10,165 bases of DNA from Coriobacteriia bacterium (GTDB lineage Bacteria; Actinomycetota; Coriobacteriia; Coriobacteriales; QAMH01): assembly GCA_900758075.1 (NCBI GenBank), contig CAAEQF010000031.1, forward strand, positions 1 to 10,165. Reading direction: 5' to 3'. This document shows positions 1 to 7,162 of the stretch, piece after piece. The notes below the pieces were generated by a model, which was not told the DNA's origin, searched no databases, and worked only from the letters and a program-made list of their open reading frames with translations. Every line of letters begins with the position of its first letter. Within the stretch, counting starts at the first letter, position 1. A program made the position numbers and the translations under genes.

Positions 1-1791
1 ATGACGCAGCGCCTTGCGCACTCGCTGCGCACCACTATCGGCATGGGTGCCTCCGAGTGCTTTGTCCCGCGTGCGGTCGCCGAGGGCATGACCTATGGTG
101 GCATGCCCTCGTTTTGTGATTACGAGAACGTTGATTTGATGATTTTCTGGGGCAAGCAACCTGCGTTCTCGTGCGCTCCCGCACTTCGGAAGATCTACGA
201 CGCGCAGGAGCGGGGCGCGCGCCTGGTGTGCATCGACCCGCTGCATTTCCACCTCTCGGCGCATGCCGACGAGTTCCTCCAGCCAGAGCCGGGGACCGAC
301 CTTGCGCTCATGCTCGCCATGATCTACGTGATAGTGAACGAGGGGCTGTGGGACAGCGCGTTTGTCGACGCCTACACCAACGACCCGGGCCTCGTGCAGC
401 TCTCGCGCCATGTGAACGGCGAAAACAAGCTGGGAATCGCCTACACGCCCGAGTGGGCGGAGCGGATCAGCGGTGTCGACGCCGGCAAGATCGCCGCGCT
501 CGCACGCGAGTACGCAACGACACCGCGCGCGTCGATTACCACGGGACATGGGCTCGAAGGCAGGGTAAACGTCACGCAGACCTCGCGCGCCGTCGCGATC
601 CTGCGCTCGATCACAGGACACCTGGACGCGCCCGGATGCGACCTGTTCACGCCGAAGAGCCCGCCGCGCAACCCTAACTTCACGTTCATCGACCATATCG
701 TCCCGGACTATGCTCCCGAGCACCCGACCATGATGTTCCACGTTCCACCCGTCAACCCCGAGCAGTCTCGTTACCCGCTGCTGTTCGGCGGGCAGGGGCT
801 CCTCTCGACGCCCGACGCGCTGCGCCTCATGCACGAGGGGAAGGTCGCCGTGAGCATCGTGCAGGGGGCGAATCCCGTGGCAACGCAGCCGCAGCCCGAC
901 GTCACGTCTGCCGCGTTTCGAAACGTGGGGTTCCTGTGCGTGGTCGACCCGTACATGGGGGAGACCGCACGGCTCGCCGACCTGGTCCTGCCCGCCGCGA
1001 CGTATCTCGAGAGAACGGAGCCCGAGTGGTTCAAGTCGGACTCGTGGTATCCGGAGCTCACGTTGCGCCAGAAGTGCGTGCAGGTGGGCGAGGCAAAGCC
1101 CGACACCCAGATCATGATCGAGCTCGGGCGCGCGCTCGGTCTTTTCGAGGAGTTTCCCTCCGAAGACATCGCCTACTACATCGACGAAGACCTCAGGCCA
1201 TCTCATATCACGTTCGAGCAGCTGAAAGAGCATCCCCACGGGTTGGTCTACGGCACGATCGAATACCGCAAGTACGAGCGGGCGGGTTTTCGCGTGCCGG
1301 GCGGGAAGGTGAACGTCTGGTCTGCGGTTCTGGCGGAGCACGGGTTCGATCCGCTCCCCAACTGGGAGGAGAGCTCGGAGTCGCCGCGTTCGAAGCCCGA
1401 GCTCGCGCAGGAGTACCCATATGTCGTCTTCACCGGCAGGTCGGGTCCCATGTACGTGCACGAGCAGCGGCGCACCATCCCCTGGCTGCGCGAGATGCAG
1501 CCCCGCGGTCGCGCGCTGGTCAACACGGCGCGTGCGCGCGAGCTCGGCCTTGGCGATGACGACTGGGTCCGCATCACCTCGCCGCGCGGCTCCATCGACA
1601 TTCAGGTCGAGGTGTCGCCGGTGCTCAAGCCCGATTGGATATACGTTCCCGGAGGCTGGACGGATTCCAACTACAACTACCTGGGAATCGACGAGGACCT
1701 CGACCCGATTTCGAGCCAGGCAAACTACACGATGTGCCTGGGGCGTATCGACAAGATCGCACGCCCCACGCATGCCGAGGAGGCGAGGTAG
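1..1791 (+). CDS. Molybdopterin-dependent oxidoreductase, DMSO reductase superfamily catalytic subunit (5' partial)
   Basis: Catalytic subunit of a bis-molybdopterin guanine dinucleotide enzyme. Seen: an open frame of 596 codons from the window edge, ending in TAG at 1789-1791. Around residue 20 the stretch ASECFVPRAVAEGMTYGG lines up with the Mo-ligand region of the formate dehydrogenase/thiosulfate reductase group (RVUHGPSVAGL in FdhF), making Cys20 the probable Mo ligand. Further on are a GHLDAPGCDLF cofactor-site segment (about 205-215), LLFGGQG (about 260), VQGANPVATQPQP (about 287-299), VVDPYMGETARLADLVLPAA (about 314-333), and a C-terminal dinucleotide-binding domain beginning near 472 (FTGRSGPMYVHEQRR) with ELGLGDDDWVRI. 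Family members are usually 700-850 residues, with a Tat signal and an N-terminal [4Fe-4S] domain; both are missing, so about 120-180 residues lie outside the window or are lost. It is followed after 1 nt by the iron-sulfur subunit. Substrate unknown: sulfur, N- or S-oxide reduction or catechol dehydroxylation are all possible. Confidence 0.93.
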   Translation: MTQRLAHSLRTTIGMGASECFVPRAVAEGMTYGGMPSFCDYENVDLMIFWGKQPAFSCAPALRKIYDAQERGARLVCIDPLHFHLSAHADEFLQPEPGTDLALMLAMIYVIVNEGLWDSAFVDAYTNDPGLVQLSRHVNGENKLGIAYTPEWAERISGVDAGKIAALAREYATTPRASITTGHGLEGRVNVTQTSRAVAILRSITGHLDAPGCDLFTPKSPPRNPNFTFIDHIVPDYAPEHPTMMFHVPPVNPEQSRYPLLFGGQGLLSTPDALRLMHEGKVAVSIVQGANPVATQPQPDVTSAAFRNVGFLCVVDPYMGETARLADLVLPAATYLERTEPEWFKSDSWYPELTLRQKCVQVGEAKPDTQIMIELGRALGLFEEFPSEDIAYYIDEDLRPSHITFEQLKEHPHGLVYGTIEYRKYERAGFRVPGGKVNVWSAVLAEHGFDPLPNWEESSESPRSKPELAQEYPYVVFTGRSGPMYVHEQRRTIPWLREMQPRGRALVNTARARELGLGDDDWVRITSPRGSIDIQVEVSPVLKPDWIYVPGGWTDSNYNYLGIDEDLDPISSQANYTMCLGRIDKIARPTHAEEAR

Positions 1792-1792
1792 C

Positions 1793-2323
1793 ATGCAGTA
1801 CGCGTTCCACTTCAACGTCGACCGCTGTGCGGAGTGCTTCGCATGCGAGGTCGCCTGCAAATCCGCGCACGACCTCGCTCCGCATGTGCAGGAGCGCCCC
1901 GGGGCAAAGGGGCCGCGTTACCGCCAGGTCGTCGAGCTCAAGGACGAGCACGCCGCAGGGTGCCCCATCCAGTACGTGTCCATGGCATGCATGCACTGCG
2001 GCTCCGCCGACTGCATGGCGGTGTGCCCCGCGAAGGCAATTTACCGCGACCCAAAGTTCGGAGCGGTGCTTGTCGACCATGACAGATGCATCGGCTGCAG
2101 GTACTGCTCGTGGGCATGTGAGTTCGGCGCGCCGCAGTTCGGGGAGGACGGTCGCATGCAGAAATGCGACATGTGCATCGACCGGCTTCGCGAGGGGCTC
2201 CAGCCGGCCTGCGTCGAGAACTGCTGCGGCGGTGCGATCACGTTTGGTCCGGCCTTGGACAATCCGGGTGACGCGCGCGCGAATGCGGCACGGAAGATGC
2301 TGAGGACGGGGGATGGCGAGTAA
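1793..2323 (+). CDS. 4Fe-4S electron-transfer subunit (DmsB-like)
   Basis: Iron-sulfur subunit carrying electrons between the membrane anchor and the molybdenum catalytic subunit. Seen: 176 residues with 16 cysteines in four groups: C12-x2-C15-x2-C18-x3-C22, C66-x2-C69-x4-C74-x3-C78, C99-x2-C102-x2-C105-x3-C109 and C125-x2-C128-x11-C140-x3-C144. This is the standard layout for four [4Fe-4S] clusters in DmsB/NrfC/PhsB proteins. Position 102 of the third group is Cys; E. coli DmsB is known to have Cys102 at a similarly important cluster. The start is ATG 1793, set by GAGGAGG at 1777-1783 with 9 nt spacing; the open frame extends upstream to 1421 only as a shadow of the catalytic gene. It starts 1 nt after the catalytic subunit's stop and overlaps the anchor gene by 11 nt, which points to translational coupling. 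No signal peptide is visible, as expected for a subunit carried out by its Tat-dependent partner. Confidence 0.93.
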   Translation: MQYAFHFNVDRCAECFACEVACKSAHDLAPHVQERPGAKGPRYRQVVELKDEHAAGCPIQYVSMACMHCGSADCMAVCPAKAIYRDPKFGAVLVDHDRCIGCRYCSWACEFGAPQFGEDGRMQKCDMCIDRLREGLQPACVENCCGGAITFGPALDNPGDARANAARKMLRTGDGE

Positions 2324-3209
2324 TCCGCAGGGCAGTGGCGCGGGTGCGGGCGAGCGCCGTGAATTGCCCCTCATCTGCTTCACGCTGCTGTCCCCGGCAA
2401 GCGTCGGGGTCGTGTGTGGCGCCATGGCCATGGGGAAGACGGTGGATTTCCTCCTCGCGCTCGTAGCGCTCGTGCTCGTGAGCGCTGGCATGGCGGGCTC
2501 GATTCTGCACCTGGCGCGTCCGCTCATGGCGCCCACATCGCTTCGAAACGTTGCGAGCTCGTGTCTTTCGCGCGAGATTGTCGTGGTGTCCGCGTATTGG
2601 GCGGTGGCGCTCGTCTGGTGCGCGTGTTGCCTGCTCGCGCCGGAGCTCGCAGTTCTCGCGGGGGTGCTCTGCCTCTGCACGATGGCGATGGGGTGTGCGC
2701 TGATCGTCGCGATTGGCAATGCGTATCTGCTCGCGTCGCAGCCGGCGTGGAACGGGCGCGAGGTGTACATCGAGCTTGCCGGCGTTGCGGCAAGCGTCGG
2801 CGGCCCCGCTGCTGCAAGCGTTTCAGTGCTCGAGGCGCTTTTCCGCGGGAGCGCGGCGGGTCCTCTGATCGCGGCGATTGCAGCGGGCATGCTCCTTTCG
2901 GCAGTCGGTGCGGCGTTGGGGGCTGCTTCACGCAGGACGAGGGCAAAGAGGGTGGAGCTGATGGTGCGCGCTGAGCAAGGGGCAGGCAGCTTCGCCCGAA
3001 ACCCGCGCGTTCTCGAGGCACGGGAGAGGCTTCAGGGTCTCGCGGCGCGGTATCGGACGGTACACGCGCTTTCTGCGGTTGGCATTGTCGCCGGGGTGGT
3101 TTCTCCGGTGGCGCTTGCTGCCGAGCTCGTGTCGCAGGCCCTCGCGCGCGACGCCTTCTATCGCCTGCGTGTCACCTCGCGTTATGCCGTGCGCCTCCAC
3201 CGCTGGTAG
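2313..3209 (+). CDS. DmsC-type membrane anchor subunit
   Basis: Integral membrane subunit that would anchor the oxidoreductase and exchange electrons with menaquinol. Seen: 298 residues, mostly hydrophobic, with about seven or eight membrane segments (roughly 18-41, 43-66, 88-109, 111-140, 151-172, 183-205, 249-276). The segment HLARP (66-70) followed by SCLSREI (83-89) matches the conserved HLG-P ... WLSREI region of DmsC proteins. The C-terminal ARDAFYRLR (278-286) resembles the RFLFYR-type ending of the family. A basic loop lies at about 206-248. The start is ATG 2313, 11 nt inside the iron-sulfur gene, preceded by GAGG at 2302-2305. DmsC proteins are usually 280-300 residues, so the gene looks intact. 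It is the last gene of the operon; a large palindrome begins 22 nt after its stop. No Tat chaperone (TorD/DmsD) gene is in view. Confidence 0.88.
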   Translation: MASNPQGSGAGAGERRELPLICFTLLSPASVGVVCGAMAMGKTVDFLLALVALVLVSAGMAGSILHLARPLMAPTSLRNVASSCLSREIVVVSAYWAVALVWCACCLLAPELAVLAGVLCLCTMAMGCALIVAIGNAYLLASQPAWNGREVYIELAGVAASVGGPAAASVSVLEALFRGSAAGPLIAAIAAGMLLSAVGAALGAASRRTRAKRVELMVRAEQGAGSFARNPRVLEARERLQGLAARYRTVHALSAVGIVAGVVSPVALAAELVSQALARDAFYRLRVTSRYAVRLHRW

Positions 3210-3230
3210 CTGCGTACCGGGGCCTCGATT

Positions 3231-3348
3231 GTGACAGACCGGCAAACCATTGGCCATATACATGACAGACCGGCAAGCCATTGGCCATATTTGGCCAGAG
3301 CCCGACCGGTCTGTCACGTATATGGTCAGGAGCTAACCGGTTTGTCAC
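3231..3348. repeat. 118-nt imperfect palindrome with internal 31-nt periodicity
   Basis: Seen: TGACAGACCGG occurs at 3232 and 3263, and its reverse complement CCGGTCTGTCA (or CCGGTTTGTCA) at 3306 and 3337. Each pair is exactly 31 nt apart. The forward units agree over 28 nt with one difference (3246 A, 3277 G). The two arms are 3231-3287 and 3292-3348, pairing position i with 6579-i around a 4-nt loop; three long helical blocks (3231-3242, 3250-3261, 3263-3273) and a terminal block (3281-3287) are paired, with short mismatched stretches between them. The outermost core begins TG and ends CA. Known: IS21-family elements end in TG...CA and carry several subterminal repeats that may be transposase sites. 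Inferred: abutted ends of such an element, or a MITE-like relic; a protein-binding array is the alternative, since 31 nt is about three helical turns. No target-site duplication is visible. Confidence 0.85.
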
Positions 3349-3368
3349 GCGAACGGAGCCGCATTCGG

Positions 3369-3415
3369 GGGCCGGGGCGTCCCTCCGCGTCAGGATGAAG
3401 CGACATCCCCGGCCC
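3369..3415. other. 9-bp inverted repeat in the leader region before the NUDIX promoter
   Basis: GGGCCGGGG at 3369-3377 is exactly complementary to CCCCGGCCC at 3407-3415, with a 29-nt loop. No T-run follows, so it is not a standard intrinsic terminator. It sits between the 118-nt palindrome and the promoter at 3434-3462. It could be a weak terminator of the upstream operon or a relic of the mobile element. GC-rich matches of this size can arise by chance. Confidence 0.3.
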
Positions 3416-3433
3416 TTCGGTTCCCGGTCCCTC

Positions 3434-3462
3434 GTGTCACTTTTCGTGAAAGCGGATACAAT
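3434..3462 (+). promoter_or_regulatory. Predicted sigma70-type promoter of the NUDIX gene
   Basis: GTGTCA (3434-3439; 4 of 6 match to TTGACA) and TACAAT (3457-3462; 5 of 6 match to TATAAT) are separated by 17 nt. Transcription would start near 3469, giving a leader of about 33 nt before GTG 3502. This suggests the NUDIX gene is transcribed independently of the oxidoreductase operon. Confidence 0.55.
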
Positions 3463-3501
3463 AGGCGCTCGACGTTACCGTTTTAGTGTTTGAGGGGTCC
3501 C

Positions 3502-3894
3502 GTGAAAACCGTCAACGTAGTTGCAGCAATCATCCGCAAGGGCGACAAGGTGCTGGCCACCCAACGTGGCTATGGAGAATTCAAAGATGGCTGGGAGTTT
3601 CCCGGCGGAAAAATCGAGGCGGGGGAAACGCCCGAACAATCCATTGTCCGTGAGATAAAAGAGGAACTCGATGCCGACATCCGGGTCGATTCGCACTTGG
3701 TCGACGTGAGCTACGATTACGACAGCTTCCACTTGGAGATGCAGTGCTTCGTCTGCGAGCTGGTAAACAGCAGTGTCACGCTGCTCGAGCACGAGGCGTC
3801 TGCCTGGCTTGATTTTGATGGCCTCTATTCGGTTGATTGGTTGCCGGCCGACATCAAGGTCGTTGATGCGATTGCGGAACGACGCATCATCTAA
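3502..3894 (+). CDS. NUDIX hydrolase, MutT-type (deoxy)nucleoside triphosphate pyrophosphohydrolase
   Basis: Hydrolyses a nucleoside diphosphate linked to another group; MutT relatives clean oxidised or non-canonical dNTPs from the pool. Seen: a 130-residue protein with a Nudix box at residues 36-58: G36-x5-E42-x7-REIKEELDA. The REUXEE core with E51, E54 and E55 for metal binding is intact; the usual Gly near the end is Asp57. WEFPGGKIEAGET (31-43) is typical of MutT and CTP pyrophosphohydrolase members. The start is GTG 3502, preceded by GAGGGG at 3492-3497; an upstream TTG at 3490 is in frame but overlaps this ribosome site. The stop codon TAA shares CTAA with the opposing helicase gene's stop. 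The codon use is less GC-rich than the flanking genes and like that of the helicase. The substrate is not determinable; linkage suggests a nucleotide substrate tied to the helicase/nuclease. Confidence 0.9.
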   Translation: MKTVNVVAAIIRKGDKVLATQRGYGEFKDGWEFPGGKIEAGETPEQSIVREIKEELDADIRVDSHLVDVSYDYDSFHLEMQCFVCELVNSSVTLLEHEASAWLDFDGLYSVDWLPADIKVVDAIAERRII

Positions 3895-6815
3895 TCCGAT
3901 TCATCTCCCGTTAGTTCCTCGAATTCGCTGAGGAAGAAATCATAGAGATCGGGCCGGACGGGTTCTTCGAGACGATATGTGATCTCGACTGCTGTGGCAG
4001 TTGCATTGCGCATGGTGAACTGCTCGAATTTCCCTGTCGGGTGCATTTCTCCGAGAAAATAGAACTCGGAATCCTTGTCTTTATCTTTTCGCACGAACAG
4101 AAAGCAGCGGATGCCGTTGCTCTTTGCATCTTTCAGTCTCACAATCTCGGGGGATGAGAGAGTCCTCTTGCTCTTCGAGATGGCGACGAGCTCGCGATCG
4201 CTCGTGAACCGGTCCTCGTACTGCGTCGTGATGCTGATCGAGGGGTCCTTCTTGTAGTTGATGAACACGGGGAAGGTGTTAGTCGTCTTGTCGTAGAAAT
4301 ACCCGCCGACGTTCTGGAAGTTCGGCTCCTTTTGCCAGTGAAGAAAACGGCAGACCTCTTCGCGGGAATACGTTGCATAGAGCACGAAGTCCGTATCCTT
4401 ATAGGTGTCCTGATAATTGTCGCGGTTGCGCTTGATTCCGAACCTGATCGTGTCCATCACACAGGTGCGGAAGGTTTCGTCTTCGAGCGCCCGATCAAAT
4501 TGCTCGTTCAGCACCACTCCCGAGTCGCTTTCATATATCAGCTCTTCTCCAGATTTCGAGAAACTTCCGTCGAGTATCGCGAGAACGGAACGGTTGCGCT
4601 CCGTAGCCGCCAGATTGGTCATGCGACAATCTGTCCGCGTGCCATTTTTTCGCGCTTCGATAAGACGCTCGAGCACCATCAAATCGTCGAATCGTTTCCC
4701 GCTCGCGAGCTTCTGAGAGAGGTACTTCAGTATGCTCAGCTTTTTCTCGGAGAACCTTGACTGCCAATCGACTTCGTACTTTTCGAGGAACGCGGCGTAT
4801 GAACCGTACTTCTTGATGATAAGCAGCGGGTCTATGGACTCGTTTTCGTCGAATTGCTCGAGTGTGGGGATATGCCCCAGGACTTGCTTCAAGTGCAGAT
4901 ATTCGTTTCGAATGAGGCGGGCGCTGTCGAACTTCCCTTCGTCGAGGGCGTGGAAGATCCGCGCTTCGGAGATGCGGTCGAAGCTGATCGTCGAAGACCC
5001 AGGGATAATCGTATTGCCTTCCTTGACGACTCTCCGAAGCGAGTCTTTTTTGTAAGTGCGGTCACCCGACAGCGCGATTGGGACGAGATAGTTCTGTTGG
5101 TAGTTGCCAATAAAATCAAGCACGAGCACGTAGTCCTTGCCGGGCGATTTTCTGAGGCCACGGCCAAGCTGCTGAACGAACACGATTGCAGACTCGGTCC
5201 TGCGCAGCATGATGATCTGGTTGATTGAGGGAATGTCCACACCCTCGTTGAGGATGTCCACAGAAAACAGGTACTGCAAGTCTCCCGACTCCAGTCTGCC
5301 GATCTGCCGTTGGCGTTCTTGGTCGCTGTCGTGTCCGCTGATTGCCGCGGTGCGGTAGCCGTGTTCGTTGAAGAGCCGAGAAAGCCTTGCCGCCTCTTCG
5401 TTCAGGTTGCAGAAGATGAGGCCGCGGCGGTCTTGCTTGTTGACCGAATACTCTTCGATCTTGTTCATGACGTGGTTGGCACGCTCCGCTGATGCGAGGC
5501 GGTTGAAGAGCGACGGATCGTCGACCGCGTCATCGTCTATCTCGAGATCGGCGATGCCAAAGTAGTGAAAGGGGGCGAGCATGTCGTTCTCGAGTGCGTC
5601 TTGCAACGTGATACGATAGGCGATCACGTTGTTGAACAGCCGATAGACGTCGTAGCCATCTGTCCTCGAAGGGGTGGCTGTCATGCCGAGGCAGAACTTT
5701 GGCTGGAAATACTCGAGAATCTTTTGGTAGCTGCTGCTGCCGGTTCGATGCGCTTCGTCGATGATGATGTAGTCAAATTCCTCCGGGGCGAATTCCTCGA
5801 GATGCCCCTTCAGTGTCATGACCATGGCAAACATACACGAGACGTTCGGTTTGATAGAACCGCCCGTGTATAGGCCGTATGTGTGGTCGTCCCCCAGAAT
5901 CGTCTTGTAGCTTTTCAGGGATGCTCGCAAGATTCGTTCGCGATGCGCGATGAACAGCACGCGGCTCGGATGGCATTTCTGTACGTCCATCGCAGAAAGA
6001 AACGTCTTTCCCGTACCTGTTGCAGAAACGAGCAGGGCGCGCGGCTCGTTTCGTTCATGAAGGACCGCGAGTGCCTCGAGTGCGAGCTGTTGCATCTTGT
6101 TCGGGCGAATGGCTCCTGTTTGGGCGCCGGGGGAGCCGGACGATGAATTGGGCTGCGACGGGGAGAATACGTACGCTGTATGTGCTTGCGCAGGTTGTTG
6201 GCCTGCCAATCGCTCTTCGCGATACTGCTGATAGCCTTCGATCCAACTTTGGGTGATTGCCGTGGTCTGCTCGTCAGCCCAAAGCGTCTCGAAAGCGGCA
6301 GAGGCTTCTTTGAAGATCTCTCCGTTTTCGAATGAGTGGAACAAGACATTCCACTCTTGGTTGCAGGTGAGCGCACTGTCCGTCAGGTTCGAACTGCCGA
6401 TGATGATCGTCGAGATCCCGTTGCGATCGAACAGGTATCCCTTCGCGTGCAAGTCGCCCTGAAAGACGCGGCACTCGATATTGGGGTATTCGAGGAGCTT
6501 TTTCAGGGCTTCGGGGTCGTTGAAGTTCAGGTAGGTTGAAGTGAGAATTCTGCCCGGTACGTTTTGGCGCTTGAGCTCGTTGAGCAGCTCCACGAGCACT
6601 TGCACCCCGCTCGAGGTGATGAAGGCGACGGAGAAATCGAATCTTGCGCAATTGGAGAGCTCCGTCTTGAGTATCGAGAGGACGTTGCTGCCGGCATGCT
6701 TGTCGTTTGTGACGATGCGCGGCATGTAGCGGTCGTCTGCTGCTGGGTTTTCCTCGATGAAGCCCGATTTCAGACTGTTCTCGAACTCCACCATGTTGTA
6801 CGTGCGCGCGCCCAT
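3891..6815 (-). CDS. PLD-like nuclease / SF2 helicase / DUF3427 multidomain protein
   Basis: A probable ATP-driven nucleic-acid translocase or helicase fused to a nuclease-like domain, in the cytoplasm. Seen (974 residues from ATG 6815): a phospholipase-D-type domain at about 40-185 with one HKD motif, H123-x-K125-x4-D130, then IGSSNLTDS (139-147) and E154; a Ser/Gly/Pro/Gln-rich linker at about 203-236; SF2 core with Walker A SATGTGKT (264-271), DEAH (353-356), MTATPSR (378-384), second RecA domain with DILNEGVDIP (520-529) and motif VI QQLGRGLRKSPGK (548-560); and a C-terminal region of about 215 residues (760-974) resembling DUF3427, with YFYDKTTNTFPVFINYKK and CFLFVRKDKD. A single HKD suggests dimerisation to form the active site, as in BfiI-type nucleases. 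The start is chosen at ATG 6815 because AGGGG lies 5 nt upstream; the in-frame ATG 6905 has no proper site. Sampled lines are about 48-50% GC. Role in phage defence or repair is inferred. Confidence 0.88.
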   Translation of the reverse strand: MGARTYNMVEFENSLKSGFIEENPAADDRYMPRIVTNDKHAGSNVLSILKTELSNCARFDFSVAFITSSGVQVLVELLNELKRQNVPGRILTSTYLNFNDPEALKKLLEYPNIECRVFQGDLHAKGYLFDRNGISTIIIGSSNLTDSALTCNQEWNVLFHSFENGEIFKEASAAFETLWADEQTTAITQSWIEGYQQYREERLAGQQPAQAHTAYVFSPSQPNSSSGSPGAQTGAIRPNKMQQLALEALAVLHERNEPRALLVSATGTGKTFLSAMDVQKCHPSRVLFIAHRERILRASLKSYKTILGDDHTYGLYTGGSIKPNVSCMFAMVMTLKGHLEEFAPEEFDYIIIDEAHRTGSSSYQKILEYFQPKFCLGMTATPSRTDGYDVYRLFNNVIAYRITLQDALENDMLAPFHYFGIADLEIDDDAVDDPSLFNRLASAERANHVMNKIEEYSVNKQDRRGLIFCNLNEEAARLSRLFNEHGYRTAAISGHDSDQERQRQIGRLESGDLQYLFSVDILNEGVDIPSINQIIMLRRTESAIVFVQQLGRGLRKSPGKDYVLVLDFIGNYQQNYLVPIALSGDRTYKKDSLRRVVKEGNTIIPGSSTISFDRISEARIFHALDEGKFDSARLIRNEYLHLKQVLGHIPTLEQFDENESIDPLLIIKKYGSYAAFLEKYEVDWQSRFSEKKLSILKYLSQKLASGKRFDDLMVLERLIEARKNGTRTDCRMTNLAATERNRSVLAILDGSFSKSGEELIYESDSGVVLNEQFDRALEDETFRTCVMDTIRFGIKRNRDNYQDTYKDTDFVLYATYSREEVCRFLHWQKEPNFQNVGGYFYDKTTNTFPVFINYKKDPSISITTQYEDRFTSDRELVAISKSKRTLSSPEIVRLKDAKSNGIRCFLFVRKDKDKDSEFYFLGEMHPTGKFEQFTMRNATATAVEITYRLEEPVRPDLYDFFLSEFEELTGDESD

Positions 6816-7162
6816 GAGATCCCCTGAAATAGTGACTGCAGACAATGATGAGGATCCGGCAACCTGTGCTTGTTGAAAAGGAGGCAATTCCAGGAGCGGT
6901 TGCATGCCTTCCGAAGCCGGTGCAGCGCGCAGGACAATTCAGGCGAACGTGATCTTGCTGGCAGCTCCTTGCTGCCAACTCCCGCACTTGCTTCAACATT
7001 GAAATAAACTATAACCTGGCGCAGCTTATGGGATGGTGTCTGCGTCCGTCGTGTCCACACCGCTATTGGCGCATGGCGAGTAACCGCAAGTAGAAGAGGG
7101 GTATCGCGAACGAAAACGTTGTTGCATCAACGGCGCGTGCGAGGGGCCTGCGCCATCTGGTC
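6816..7162. other. Divergent intergenic region between helicase and lipoprotein genes
   Basis: This 347-nt region separates divergently transcribed genes. It contains the helicase ribosome site (AGGGG on the minus strand, near 6820-6825), a perfect 7-bp hairpin TGGCAGC (6959-6965) / GCTGCCA (6971-6977) with a 5-nt loop, and an AT-rich island at about 6994-7016 that stands out from its surroundings and likely holds promoter elements. A convincing minus-strand promoter was not found. Upstream of the lipoprotein, AGAAGAGGGG (7092-7100 region) and GAGGGG (7141-7146) are purine-rich ribosome-site candidates. No tRNA or small ORF with good support was seen. Confidence 0.5.
6988..7015 (+). promoter_or_regulatory. 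Possible promoter of the lipoprotein gene
   Basis: TTGCTT (6988-6993) and TATAAC (7010-7015) are 16 nt apart within the AT-rich island. Transcription would begin near 7022 and give a leader of at least 70 nt. Match quality is moderate. Confidence 0.35.

Noticed and set aside
1625..2890. Minus-strand open frame of 421 codons
   Set aside because: It crosses three genes of a well-supported operon on the opposite strand and has no motif.
3224..3356. Target-site duplication around the palindrome
   Set aside because: Flanks TCGATTG and CGCGAAC do not match; no duplication can be claimed.
3490..3501. TTG 3490 as NUDIX start
   Set aside because: TTG overlaps the GAGGGG ribosome site used by GTG 3502, and the protein family normally begins at MKTVNVVAAII.
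6815..6905. Helicase starting at ATG 6905
   Set aside because: Its only upstream purine run is AAGG 1 nt from the ATG, and the first 30 residues are not protein-family-like; ATG 6815 is better supported.
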